DNA of 64,000 bases, taken from positions 1 to 64,000 of the forward strand of contig NZ_JACJQV010000156.1 in the NCBI RefSeq assembly GCF_014696875.1, written 5' to 3'. Under the pieces are notes generated by a model, which was given only the letters and a program-made list of their open reading frames with translations, did no database searches and had not been told where the DNA came from. Made by a program: the position numbers and the translations under genes. The stretch is from Microcystis wesenbergii FACHB-1317 (GTDB taxonomy: Bacteria > Cyanobacteriota > Cyanobacteriia > Cyanobacteriales > Microcystaceae). Of this stretch, positions 1 to 8,711 are shown in pieces (position 1 is the first letter of the stretch; every line of letters begins with the position of its first letter).

Positions 1-116
1 AAAATAATAATTGTTCCTGTAGGAAGACGTTCTCCTTGTAACTGCCCTCGATTCCACATTCTCCAAGCAGTGTCATAACTGATCCCTTTTTTCTTAGCAT
101 AATCTGATAGTTTTAT
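1..116 (-). CDS. IS607-type serine recombinase TnpA, N-terminal part (partial, unusual start)
   Basis: The reverse strand reads IKLSDYAKKKGISYDTAWRM and continues with a Q-G-E-R-LPTGTIII segment to the window edge. This is the MerR-like helix-turn-helix that begins IS607-family resolvases, which normally start MKLSDYAKK. The codon where the family has its ATG is ATA at 116-114. No ATG, GTG or TTG occurs in frame between it and an upstream stop codon. Either a rare start codon is used or the gene has lost its start. The catalytic serine recombinase domain lies beyond the edge. The frame is otherwise open over the visible part. Confidence 0.6.
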   Translation of the reverse strand, partial: MKLSDYAKKKGISYDTAWRMWNRGQLQGERLPTGTIII

Positions 117-190
117 ATGAACTGCAACGTAAACTTGTACTAACCATATTAGCAGTTGTTTGCAGTCATTTGCATATATTTTTTACAAAA
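1..190 (-). mobile_element. End of an IS607-type insertion sequence (partial, continues beyond left edge)
   Basis: The reverse strand encodes the start of an IS607-type serine recombinase, and the sequence between that gene and about position 190 is foreign to the adjacent PstS-like reading frame, which stops as soon as it enters it. IS607 elements are known to insert without long target duplications, so the junction cannot be fixed to the base; about 185-193 is my estimate. The rest of the element, probably including tnpB, lies outside the window. The family assignment rests on protein similarity recalled from memory. Confidence 0.6.
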
Positions 191-523
191 CTAAACAATA
201 CCGCTGCCGGTGCCGGGGGTTCCCGTAGTGGGATCGGTATAGACGAGGCGAAATTTCGGCCAGACTTGCTGGATAATAAAGTCCACTTCCTTGCGAATCG
301 GGGCCCAAGTGGTACTTCCCCCGTAGTTAAATAATCCTTCCGGGACATTTTTAACTGCACCTAAAGTTTCAGAAATTTGATTATTCGAGGAGGAAGATGA
401 ATGAGATCGATCATTGAGATTGGGAAAGGTTTTGTTGAGCAACCACCAAGCAATTCCTCCTAAAAGTGTCGATGTCACCATAACCGTCAACAGCAGCGGA
501 AGAATTTCATTTTTCTGGGACAT
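191..523 (-). pseudogene. PstS-like phosphate ABC transporter substrate-binding protein, 5' fragment cut by the IS607-type element
   Basis: The 110-residue product starts with a charged stretch and one membrane or signal segment (residues 9-29), followed by a serine-rich linker. It then has VPEGLFNYGGSTTWAPIRKE and ends at TDPTTGTPGTGSGIV. The NYGGSTTWAPIR and GTPGTGSG segments are typical of the first lobe of periplasmic phosphate-binding proteins of the PstS type, including the phosphate-binding GTPGSG-like loop. Full-length proteins of this family have well over 300 residues, so about two thirds is missing. The frame stops where IS607-type sequence begins. I infer that insertion split the gene and that its 3' part lies beyond the left edge on the far side of the element. 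Confidence 0.65.
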
Positions 524-790
524 AAAATCAGGATCAGGCTTCGGACTACTTTAATGATAATCCCAGCTTTTTTTAATGACCCTAACTTTGACAATTCTGT
601 CGGGTTATGGGAATTATTAAGAATAAACCCTTCTTAGTTTATTGGACAGGCTTCCTAAAATAGATGGTCATCGAGATCGAGCAGCGTTGAAACCCTGCTC
701 GATCTTAGCGATGAGAATCCCCGTCTTTTGCAAGCGGGGAGATGTCAACACACCTCTATCAGAGGATTTTTGCGAGGATTTTGTTTCTGA

Positions 791-1093
791 CTACCAGCTA
801 GACTTGACTACACCGGGTAAGAGACCTTGGTGCGCCCATTCGCGTAAAACGTTGCGGGATAAACCAAAATCGCGATAGTATCCTCTCGGTCTGCCCGTCG
901 TTAAACAACGGTTGCGGTGACGACTGGGAGCGCTATTGCGGGGTAATTCCTGTAATTTTTGGTGAATTGCCAGTTTTTCTTCAAAATCTTCGGCGGTGCG
1001 GAATTGTTCTTTTAGTTCCGTCCGTTTAGCTTCGTATTTTTGTCTGAGACGATCGCGTTTTTTCTCGCGTTCTACCATCGATTTTTTTGCCAT
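791..1093 (-). CDS. rpsN: 30S ribosomal protein S14
   Basis: The 100-residue product starts [20 protein letters not shown] and ends with the conserved S14 core, including [20 protein letters not shown] and [19 protein letters not shown]14 binds the 3' major domain of 16S rRNA in the head of the small subunit. The length fits the long zinc-free S14 type found in cyanobacteria and plastids; the CxxC pairs of the short zinc form are absent. I chose the ATG at 1093 because the family starts MAKKS; an upstream in-frame start would add 13 unrelated residues. It stands alone here, as is usual for cyanobacterial rpsN. Confidence 0.95.
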   Translation of the reverse strand: MAKKSMVEREKKRDRLRQKYEAKRTELKEQFRTAEDFEEKLAIHQKLQELPRNSAPSRHRNRCLTTGRPRGYYRDFGLSRNVLREWAHQGLLPGVVKSSW

Positions 1094-1254
1094 GGGGTTT
1101 CTCGAAAAAGATTTAACCTGTAAAGACAGCATTTCCCATTATAACCTGAATCTCTCCCTAGCCGTCAGACGATAATTTTGGCCACTTCCTAACACCGGTG
1201 ACAAAAGCAACATTTCTTGATATTAATTCTTAAAGTCCTAGTTGAAAATTTTCT

Positions 1255-1794
1255 ATGTCTGAACCGCCTCAATTTCTCCAACAACGTCTTTTTTATCAAG
1301 GTCGCGTCTTTCAATTTCAAGTCTCGAAACTGCGTTTACCTAACGGTGTCGAGGGAGAATGGGAATGTGTCCGTCATCCGGGGGGCGCTTTAGCAGTTCC
1401 GATCACCAAGGAAGGTCAATTAGTTTTAGTACGTCAGTATCGATTTAGTCTGCAAGCTCGAATTCTGGAATTTCCCGCTGGAACGATCGATGAAGGAGAA
1501 GACCCCGCTACGACGGTAAAACGAGAATTAGAGGAAGAAGCGGGCTATCGGGCGCATAATTGGCAATCTTTGGGTAAATTTGCCCTGGCACCGGGTTATT
1601 CCGATGAATACATCTATGCTTTTCTGGCCCAGGATCTGGAAAAATTAAGTTTGCCCCCCGCTCAAGATGCCGATGAAGATCTAGAAGTGGTTTTTATGAG
1701 TTTTGAGGCAATGGAATCAGCGATCGCTCGGGGAGAATCGATCGATGCTAAAACTATTACTAGCTTCTATCTAGCCCGTTTAGCCCTTAATTAA
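1255..1794 (+). CDS. NUDIX hydrolase, ADP-ribose pyrophosphatase-like
   Basis: The 179-residue protein contains a complete NUDIX box near residues 76-98: GTIDEGE, seven residues, then RELEEEAGY. This fits the GX5EX7REUXEEXGU signature that binds catalytic Mg2+. The preceding strand HPGGALAVPITKEGQLVLVR and the overall length fit the ADP-ribose pyrophosphatase (NudF-like) branch, which splits ADP-ribose or similar nucleotide sugars into AMP and a sugar phosphate. Substrate cannot be decided from sequence. It is transcribed away from rpsN, and its 3' end overlaps the convergent small gene on the other strand by 8 bp. Confidence 0.85.
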   Translation: MSEPPQFLQQRLFYQGRVFQFQVSKLRLPNGVEGEWECVRHPGGALAVPITKEGQLVLVRQYRFSLQARILEFPAGTIDEGEDPATTVKRELEEEAGYRAHNWQSLGKFALAPGYSDEYIYAFLAQDLEKLSLPPAQDADEDLEVVFMSFEAMESAIARGESIDAKTITSFYLARLALN

Positions 1795-1969
1795 TCTTTT
1801 CAATCACCGCTTGTCCTAGTTGAATCAACTCAAAACCGATAAAAAGGCTTAAAATCACGGTGACAGCCTGATTAAGCAGGGGTATATTGCCTTTGCCGAG
1901 AGCAGAAGCGACGAATTTGACCACAACTAAAACGAGAGCGCTAACAACGGCGATTTTGACGGCGATCAT
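1787..1969 (-). CDS. Small membrane protein of unknown function
   Basis: The 60-residue protein is almost entirely hydrophobic. It has two predicted membrane helices (about residues 3-22 and 32-53) joined by the polar turn GKGNIPLLNQ, and a short charged tail EKIN. I do not recognise a family. The open frame ends 8 bp inside the 3' end of the NUDIX gene on the opposite strand. Clean two-helix composition and an ATG start favour a real gene, but no ribosome-binding site is obvious and it could be fortuitous. Confidence 0.5.
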   Translation of the reverse strand: MIAVKIAVVSALVLVVVKFVASALGKGNIPLLNQAVTVILSLFIGFELIQLGQAVIEKIN

Positions 1970-2155
1970 AGATTAATTTTTCCTCACGGTTAACCGAAGT
2001 ATACTATTTCTAGACTTTTTCTGGCTCGTTTCATCTTCGGCTTGATACAAAATGTAGCATTTTGGTGGAGAGCGCTCCTGTCATTGGCAAAAATGCCCAG
2101 GTTTTTGTTAAGAATTGTAAAATGTAGTTAGATTTATTTGCTCAGAAGGGGATTC

Positions 2156-4381
2156 ATGTCTAACCAAGAATCGATTTTTCCATTCCCTCAAAAACCAGTG
2201 TATTCCTCCGTATTCAAGTCGATTTTAGCGATAATATCAGTTATCTTAATTATGTTAGCAGTGATCGGCGGGCTAATGATGGTCAGTTTATCATTATGTT
2301 GGCCGGAACACAATATTTATCGATTACTCCTTGGCTTAGTAGAAGAATTTTTTAACCCCTTTGCTTGGATCAAAGTTCCCACAGTTACTAATAGCTATCA
2401 ATTATTATTACCCACGGTTATCCTGCTAATTTTTACGCAGTTAATCATTTTCTTGTCTCCGCGTCCGCAAGTTTGGTCAAGATTAGTCATTATTTCTATC
2501 ACTCTCGCTATCACCCTGCGCTATCTAGTCTGGAGAATTCTGGAAACCTTAAATCTTTCCACCCCTCTCAATGGCTTTTTTAGTTTACTGCTTTTAGGCA
2601 TTGAGATGATAGTTTTAAGTGGTAGCATAATTCAGTTAGTTTTAGTATTAACCACGAAAGATAGACGCAAAAAAGCTGATTTTTATAGCCAAGCGGTAAT
2701 CGATAAAAAATATTTACCGACGGTAGATATTCTGATTCCCACCTATAATGAGCCAGCCTTTATCTTAACAAGAACTATTATCGGTTGTCAATCCCTTAAT
2801 TATCCTCATAAAAATATTTATATTCTCGATGATACCCAAAGATCAGAAATTCATCAATTAGCAGAAAAATTAAATTGTCATTATCTGACTCGTCAGGATA
2901 GAAAAAATGCTAAAGCAGGTAATTTAAACCATGCTCTCAGACAAACTCAAGGAGAATTAGTGGTGGTTTTTGACGCAGATTTTATTCCTTGTCGGAACTT
3001 CCTAGAAAGAACTGTTGGCTGGTTTCAAAACCCTAAAATTGCCTTAGTGCAAACTCCGCAAAGTTTTTATAATGCCGATCCTATTGCCCATAACTTAGGC
3101 TTAGAAAATCTCGTTACTCCCGACGAAGAATTATTTTATCGTCATATCCAACCAGCTAAAGATGGGGTGGGTAGTCCTGTCTGTGCTGGCACTTCTTTTA
3201 TTGTCAGAAGAAAAGCCTTAGAAGAAGTGGGCTACTTTAATATAGAATCTATTAGTGAAGACTATTTCACTGGGATTGCTATCTCAGCGAAAGGTTATGA
3301 AGTTATTTACTTAAATGAAAAACTCAGCGCTGGTTTATCTGCCGAAAGTTTATCAGCTTATTTACGGCAAAGATTGCGCTGGGCAAGAGGAACTTTACAG
3401 GCCTTTTTTATCAAAGCTAATCCCCTGAAAATTGCGGGACTAACTCTACCCCAAAGATTGGCACACTTAGAAGGACTTTTATCTTGGTTTTATCCCTTAG
3501 CTCGTTTATTTTCCCTGCTTATTCCTCTCCTTTATACCTTTGGTTATATCGTACCTTTGAACATTACCATCGATGAGACAATCTATATCTTTTTACCCTA
3601 CATGATGCTGCAGTTATCCACTTATCACTGGTTAAATTCTCGCTCGCGCTCCATTATTTTTTCTGAGGTACTATCGATGATTATTTGCGTACCTACAGCC
3701 CTAACAGTTCTCCATGTTCTTTGGAAACCTTTTGACAAAGGATTTCAGGTGACACCTAAGGGACTTGCTCGCCAAAATTATCAATATAATTGGCACTTAT
3801 CCTACCCATTACTGTTTTTTCTCACCATTACTTTAATTAGTATTTTCTTTAATTTAAATCATCACAATTATCAAGAAAGTCCCCTAAATTTTGGCTTGAT
3901 TTTAGCTATATATAACGTGGTTATTATCATGACTGCTCTGGTGGCTTTATTGGAAGCTCCCCTCACCCTAGAAACTCAATACCAAGCACTGGAATCCCCC
4001 GTTAACTTGATAACAGAATCGGATATAATTATACAGGGTAATCTGAAAAAACTTTCGGAAATAGGAGCAGAAATTCACCTGAGGGAACCCATCTACTCAG
4101 AAAAATTACTCCTAGATATTTTAGGCGAAGATTTGCGCTTATCTGCTCATCTACTCAATCTAGAAAAACGAGGCAAAATCTGGCAAGCGACCCTTAAATT
4201 CCCGCCACTTACCCTATCAGAGCAGAGAAAACTAATTACTTTTCTATTCTGTCGTCCCCAGCGCTGGCCACTGAAAAATACGGCGGGAGAATTAAAATCC
4301 CTTTGGTTGCTAATTATCAGCTTTTGTCGTGGAATAGGCTTGATTTGGCGGGCATTTTTGAATCGAAAAACCTTTAGTTAA
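2156..4381 (+). CDS. Cellulose-synthase-like family 2 glycosyltransferase (BcsA type)
   Basis: This 741-residue membrane protein has N-terminal helices and then a GT2 catalytic domain beginning VDILIPTYNEP. The processive-synthase residues are all present: DDTQR (about 225), DAD (about 272-274), SED (about 366-368) and QRLRW (about 405-409). A gating-loop-like FQVTPKG follows between C-terminal helices. It should polymerise a beta-glucan from UDP-sugar while extruding it through the inner membrane; cellulose is the likeliest product, unproven. The C-terminal 110 residues look like a PilZ domain with a recognisable LSEIGAEI strand but without the arginine pair that binds c-di-GMP. I start at the ATG at 2156, preceded by AGAAGGGGA; a TTG at 2138 lies upstream of that site. 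No bcsB or bcsZ neighbour is visible. Confidence 0.85.
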   Translation: MSNQESIFPFPQKPVYSSVFKSILAIISVILIMLAVIGGLMMVSLSLCWPEHNIYRLLLGLVEEFFNPFAWIKVPTVTNSYQLLLPTVILLIFTQLIIFLSPRPQVWSRLVIISITLAITLRYLVWRILETLNLSTPLNGFFSLLLLGIEMIVLSGSIIQLVLVLTTKDRRKKADFYSQAVIDKKYLPTVDILIPTYNEPAFILTRTIIGCQSLNYPHKNIYILDDTQRSEIHQLAEKLNCHYLTRQDRKNAKAGNLNHALRQTQGELVVVFDADFIPCRNFLERTVGWFQNPKIALVQTPQSFYNADPIAHNLGLENLVTPDEELFYRHIQPAKDGVGSPVCAGTSFIVRRKALEEVGYFNIESISEDYFTGIAISAKGYEVIYLNEKLSAGLSAESLSAYLRQRLRWARGTLQAFFIKANPLKIAGLTLPQRLAHLEGLLSWFYPLARLFSLLIPLLYTFGYIVPLNITIDETIYIFLPYMMLQLSTYHWLNSRSRSIIFSEVLSMIICVPTALTVLHVLWKPFDKGFQVTPKGLARQNYQYNWHLSYPLLFFLTITLISIFFNLNHHNYQESPLNFGLILAIYNVVIIMTALVALLEAPLTLETQYQALESPVNLITESDIIIQGNLKKLSEIGAEIHLREPIYSEKLLLDILGEDLRLSAHLLNLEKRGKIWQATLKFPPLTLSEQRKLITFLFCRPQRWPLKNTAGELKSLWLLIISFCRGIGLIWRAFLNRKTFS

Positions 4382-4423
4382 GTCAAAAGTCGAAAATACT
4401 TAGCGAACAATTACCGGCTGTTG

Positions 4424-4495
4424 ACAGAGTTTCTCAGATAGATGAGGTTCGTTCTTGCCGTTGTACTTCACCTTGACGAGAAAGGCTAGATCACA
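4424..4495. repeat. Short inverted-repeat element, internally deleted copy
   Basis: The segment between the glycosyltransferase and the prepilin-like gene matches the reverse complement of 22193-22287. Shared blocks are a GATAGATGAGGT stretch at 4436-4447 and the CTTGACGAGAAA stretch near its right end, with roughly 24 bp missing between them. It has no coding capacity and looks like a worn non-autonomous element. Confidence 0.5.
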
Positions 4496-4560
4496 GTTGT
4501 CACTTGGCCAAAACTTGACAGTATTATAATAGAAGTAACCATTCTCAGATAAACAGACTT

Positions 4561-6039
4561 ATGAAAAATCGTTTATGCCTTCACCTGATGGCTAATAAGG
4601 AAAAAGGGTTTGCCTTGCCTCTTGCCGTGTTAATTGGACTCATCCTGATGGTAACAGGAATGAGTATGATCATGCGCGCCCAAGGAGACCAATCGAAAGT
4701 AATTGCCCAAAACGCCAAGGCTGATGGTTTCAGAAGTTCCGAAGCTGGGGTGACGCGTGTACAAGATTTACTCAATAGCGTTCGAGTTATGGCGACGGTT
4801 GATAGTGATAGTAATTGTAATACTGTCGGCTGTTGGCAGAACGCCGAAGTACCTGCTGGTAATCCCAGTAACGATTTACAAAAACATTTAAAAAAATTAC
4901 ACACTGCCACCGCCTGTAGTAATCCCGACAATCCCAACGCTGCCGCTACCTTGACGGCAAACATCGCTCAATTACAACTTTTGAGCGGGGGTCAATGGTC
5001 TGATCTCGGTAATAATCGTTATTATCGCGTGGCTGAATACAGATTTACCCCAATCGCTGACCCCAATATTCTGGGTTTGGGAGTTCTCACCCTGGAAGGA
5101 CGTTCCCGCAAAAGTGCCGAAACAGACCTGACTAAGACTGATCTCAATATAGATAGTGACGACAATGCCGCCTCCCGTAACCGCGTGGTGGTAACTGTCC
5201 CTATTCTTCCTTCCCCTCCCCCCGCATTTAACCGCACCACAGTCCCAGCTTTATGGATAAGTGAGGGAAATGCGGACGGTGATGCTGCTCAATTTCAAGG
5301 GGATGTGGTGGAGGAGGTGGTGAGTCCAGGATGTAATAATGACCAAAATAAGATTCAACAGCCCACACCTGAACCCAGTCCCGGCTACAAGGCGCAATTT
5401 GTCGGTGTGACTTTCCCCAATTTACCGCCGATTCCCACTGGCCTTCCCCCTGGGCAGCAAGACCTGGTACTTGCCAGTTCTCAATTTTTTCCCAGAAAAA
5501 ATGCGGATGGCGCGATTATTGATACCGCTTCTGACCGCACGATTAACGGTCAAAACGTAAAGGTGTACGAGTATATCGTTAATAATATCGACTTGGATGA
5601 TGGCGAGACGATTACCATTACTCCGGGGCAACGGGTAGTTTTTTATGTTAAAGGTAATATTAACGGTGCGATCGAACACAACTGCGCTGGTCAGGCAGGC
5701 TGTAAACCGGGAAATCTACAAATTTATGCCGATAATGGATTAGGTTCCGCTGCGCCGCAAATTTGTCTGAAAGGAAACGAAAACCTCGAAGGGTTTATCT
5801 TTGCTCCTGACTATTCCCTCGGTAAAACCGGTACTGGTACTTTCACCGGTGCTGCCTGGGGTAAAGATTGGGGGAAAATTTCAGGCTGTACCTCAAGCGG
5901 TGCTGTAGCTGTGACCCAAGGGGTAGGATGGACTGAATTAATCCAAGACCTGAAACCCCCATTTCCCCGACTTGATAAGATTGCCAATTGGTGTGAGGAA
6001 CCCATCGATACCACGGGTACATCTACGTGTGTACCTTAA
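4561..6039 (+). CDS. Large PilX-like/prepilin-like secreted protein
   Basis: The 492-residue protein begins with a short basic leader and KGFALPLAVLIGLILMVTG, followed by MSMIMRAQGDQSKV. This resembles PilX-type minor pilins and related prepilin-like proteins, in which a prepilin peptidase cuts after the glycine before a hydrophobic helix. The glutamate at mature position 5 found in major pilins is absent, as in many PilX-like proteins. The remaining 440 residues are polar, proline-rich near 210-290, and contain cysteines that could form disulfides outside the cell. No pilus assembly genes are adjacent. Function beyond surface or pilus association is unknown. A TATAAT-like box lies about 35 bp upstream of the ATG. 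Confidence 0.6.
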   Translation: MKNRLCLHLMANKEKGFALPLAVLIGLILMVTGMSMIMRAQGDQSKVIAQNAKADGFRSSEAGVTRVQDLLNSVRVMATVDSDSNCNTVGCWQNAEVPAGNPSNDLQKHLKKLHTATACSNPDNPNAAATLTANIAQLQLLSGGQWSDLGNNRYYRVAEYRFTPIADPNILGLGVLTLEGRSRKSAETDLTKTDLNIDSDDNAASRNRVVVTVPILPSPPPAFNRTTVPALWISEGNADGDAAQFQGDVVEEVVSPGCNNDQNKIQQPTPEPSPGYKAQFVGVTFPNLPPIPTGLPPGQQDLVLASSQFFPRKNADGAIIDTASDRTINGQNVKVYEYIVNNIDLDDGETITITPGQRVVFYVKGNINGAIEHNCAGQAGCKPGNLQIYADNGLGSAAPQICLKGNENLEGFIFAPDYSLGKTGTGTFTGAAWGKDWGKISGCTSSGAVAVTQGVGWTELIQDLKPPFPRLDKIANWCEEPIDTTGTSTCVP

Positions 6040-6085
6040 TTTCCCGACTCCTTAACTCCCTCCCTCTCCCAGTCCCTAAAAAAGT

Positions 6086-6832
6086 TTAACTTATCGGGTT
6101 GATGAGGGGGGTTGAGGATTTCGGTTCAGGACAGGTTTTATTGGTGAAATCACAGCGATAAATTGCCGGTTTTTGCCAACTGAGGGGAATTTCCAGCAAA
6201 TCCCTCGAACCGGTCATCGCTTGTCCCAGAAAGAGAGCCAGAGCGATACAATTGAGAATTGTATGGGCGATGCGCCAACGATGGGAACGGTCTTTATAGA
6301 TATCTTCGACAATTGCCAGAGAGAAAATCATCAGTAATGATGCCGCCATACCGATATAGTAGTGGGACCAGTACCATTGGGCCGAGAGTCGCCAGACCCC
6401 ATCCTGACAACCGATAATAATTAAACCCATGCCAGTCAAGGTGGCAAAAATTCCGCGCCAGAGGCCTTGTCTAGCGCGGTAGAGACAGACCAAAGAGGCA
6501 ATGGTGACAAAAAACATCAAAATCACAAAAATGACCTGAAAGGAGTCTAATTTTCCGTCTTTTTGTTGATCGACAAAACCATTAAAACCGTAAACGACCG
6601 AGTAAGCTAGTGCTAACAGGTTAACCCCTACTACTGTACCCGTTAACCAGCGGCCTAAGCGTAGATGTTCTGGCCCGACCACTGGGGGAATTTTACTTTT
6701 ATTTCCTGGGGCGGTTTCTAGGCGACGTTGACGGGTTTGCCAAGCAAAGTTAACTACGAGGCCGATAATAGGGAAAACGACCACTATCGCTAGGACAGGA
6801 TGAATGAGAGCCAGAAAATCGACGAATTGCAT
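6086..6832 (-). CDS. DUF4079 family membrane protein
   Basis: The 248-residue protein has six or so hydrophobic segments, conserved-looking HP near the N-terminus, and WYWSHYYIGMAASLLMI followed by HRWRIAHTILN toward the C-terminus. This layout, with spaced histidines in helices, is what I associate with the DUF4079 family of cyanobacteria and plastids, whose fold recalls b-type cytochromes. Heme binding is a possibility, not shown. The C-terminal 40 residues form a polar tail with two cysteines. It is convergent with the prepilin-like gene, with 46 bp between stops. Confidence 0.65.
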   Translation of the reverse strand: MQFVDFLALIHPVLAIVVVFPIIGLVVNFAWQTRQRRLETAPGNKSKIPPVVGPEHLRLGRWLTGTVVGVNLLALAYSVVYGFNGFVDQQKDGKLDSFQVIFVILMFFVTIASLVCLYRARQGLWRGIFATLTGMGLIIIGCQDGVWRLSAQWYWSHYYIGMAASLLMIFSLAIVEDIYKDRSHRWRIAHTILNCIALALFLGQAMTGSRDLLEIPLSWQKPAIYRCDFTNKTCPEPKSSTPLINPIS

Positions 6833-6969
6833 ATAAATATCCCGAAAATCGTCAGCAGAAAATCGTCAATAGTTGACAAGCTATAGCCTTGTTTTTTTTA
6901 GCTTATCGCAGATATCAGGAGCCGGTCGGCAAAAGGCAAAAGGCAGGAGATAGGGTGATAGGAGATAGG

Positions 6970-7029
6970 GTTCCCCACTTCCCACACCCTACACCCCACA
7001 CCCCACACCCCACACCCCACACCCCCACT
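6970..7029. repeat. CCCCACA heptamer tandem repeat
   Basis: The spacer between the DUF4079 gene and murE contains about five near-perfect direct copies of a 7-bp unit CCCCACA, preceded by a GGAGATAGGGTGATAGG-type purine stretch. The same unit recurs at 30436-30469. Slipped-strand expansion is the likely origin. It lies about 75 bp upstream of the murE ATG. Confidence 0.8.
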
Positions 7030-7103
7030 TCCCATTTCGGCCTAGGAACCTCTTCGATGATCGGCTAATCTAAAAGCAGCAATCCCTAGATTCAATCCTG
7101 ACT

Positions 7104-8594
7104 ATGAAACTGCAAGAACTTTTGACAAATATCACTCCGGTTTCCCCGATTTCTTCTCCTATCGCTTCTATTACCGAGATTACAGGAATTTCTACTAATT
7201 CCCATGCTTGTCAACCGGGAGATTTATTTATCGGTTTACCCGGTACTCGCGTCGATGGGGGCGAATTTTGGCGTTCCGCTTTGGAAACCGGGGCCGTAGC
7301 GGCGATTATCTCCCCGGCAGCCGCAGCTAAATTTCCCCCCCCGGAGGATGCTTCGGTAATGGTTGTGGCAGATTTAGTTACTGCCGCTGCTGCGATCGCT
7401 GCTAAATTCTATCATTATCCGGCCCTTACCCTAAAATTAATCGGTGTGACGGGAACCAACGGCAAAACCACCACCACCCATTTAATTGAATATTTTCTCA
7501 GCCAAGCAGAGATTCCCACCGCTTTATTCGGGACTCTTTACACCCGTTGGCAAGGATTCCAAGAAACCGCTAATCATACCACCCCTTTCGCTAACGAGTT
7601 ACAAGCCAGTTTAGCCAAAGCGGTGAGCGCCGGCAATGAAATCGCCGTCATGGAAGTTAGTTCCCATGCACTGGCCCAGGGACGGGTACAGGGTTGTACT
7701 TTTCCCGTGACGGTGTTTACCAATCTCACCAGGGACCATCTCGATTATCACCTCGACATGGAGGATTATTTCGCCGCTAAAGCTAAATTATTTAGTCCCG
7801 ATTATCTGCAAGGTAAGGCGATTATTAACCTTGATGATGAATATGGTCAACGTTTAGCGGCCTCCCTGTCTCCCCAACAGGTTTTAACCTATAGTGTGTC
7901 CGATGCTCGTGCCGATTTTTATACTAAAGATTTACACTATCAACCCACGGGAGTTCAAGGGGTGATGGTGACTCCCCAAGGAGAAATAGCCTTTGCTTCT
8001 CCTCTGGTGGGTCAATATAATCTAGCTAACCTCTTAGCGGCGGTGGCGGCAGTGTTAGAATGTGGTTTAGATTTAGGGACAGTAATCGCTCAAATTCCCC
8101 AGTTTTCAGGAGTACCGGGGCGGATGGAACGGGTTAGCACCGCTCCCGACCAAGATATCAGCGTCATTGTTGATTATGCCCATACTCCCGACAGTTTAGA
8201 GAATGTTTTAAAAGCAACACGTCCCTTTATTTCTGGTCGGATGATTTGTGTTTTTGGTTGTGGCGGCGATCGAGATCGGACAAAACGGCCATTAATGGGG
8301 AAAATAGCCGCAGAATTAGCAGATTTAGCTATAGTTACCTCGGATAATCCCCGCACAGAGTCTCCCGAACGAATCCTTGAGGATATTATCGCTGGCATTC
8401 CCCCAGAAATTACCGTGCAGGTAATTAGCGATCGCGCTTTGGCCATTGACACCGCTATTCAAACAGCACAACCGGGAGACGGAGTAATTATTGCCGGTAA
8501 AGGTCACGAAGATTATCAAATTTTGGGGACGGAAAAAATCCCTTTCGATGACCGCGAACAGGCCCGGGCTGCCTTGGTGAAAGTGAGAAAGTGA
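7104..8594 (+). CDS. murE: UDP-N-acetylmuramoyl-L-alanyl-D-glutamate--2,6-diaminopimelate ligase
   Basis: This 496-residue cytoplasmic ligase adds the third stem amino acid to the peptidoglycan precursor at the cost of ATP. The Mur ligase ATP loop GTNGKTTTTH is near residue 115. The sequence TTPFANELQ and the carbamoylated-lysine region DYFAAKAKLF fit MurE. The motif DNPRTE near residue 414 is the signature of enzymes that accept meso-diaminopimelate; lysine-adding MurE proteins differ there. The C-terminal GKGHEDYQ is also conserved. It is a stand-alone gene here rather than part of a dcw cluster, which is usual in cyanobacteria. Confidence 0.95.
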   Translation: MKLQELLTNITPVSPISSPIASITEITGISTNSHACQPGDLFIGLPGTRVDGGEFWRSALETGAVAAIISPAAAAKFPPPEDASVMVVADLVTAAAAIAAKFYHYPALTLKLIGVTGTNGKTTTTHLIEYFLSQAEIPTALFGTLYTRWQGFQETANHTTPFANELQASLAKAVSAGNEIAVMEVSSHALAQGRVQGCTFPVTVFTNLTRDHLDYHLDMEDYFAAKAKLFSPDYLQGKAIINLDDEYGQRLAASLSPQQVLTYSVSDARADFYTKDLHYQPTGVQGVMVTPQGEIAFASPLVGQYNLANLLAAVAAVLECGLDLGTVIAQIPQFSGVPGRMERVSTAPDQDISVIVDYAHTPDSLENVLKATRPFISGRMICVFGCGGDRDRTKRPLMGKIAAELADLAIVTSDNPRTESPERILEDIIAGIPPEITVQVISDRALAIDTAIQTAQPGDGVIIAGKGHEDYQILGTEKIPFDDREQARAALVKVRK

Positions 8595-8711
8595 TTAGGG
8601 GATAGGAGACAGTTATCAGTGACCAGTAACCAGTAATCAGAGACCAAAGAACAGGCAATAGGCGAATTTTTACTTTAGTCTCGGGTGCATCTCAATTGTG
8701 GAGAAATATAT

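Noticed and set aside
642-878. 78-codon open frame on the + strand
   Set aside because: Its second half is antisense to rpsN, it has no ribosome-binding site and the product resembles no family.
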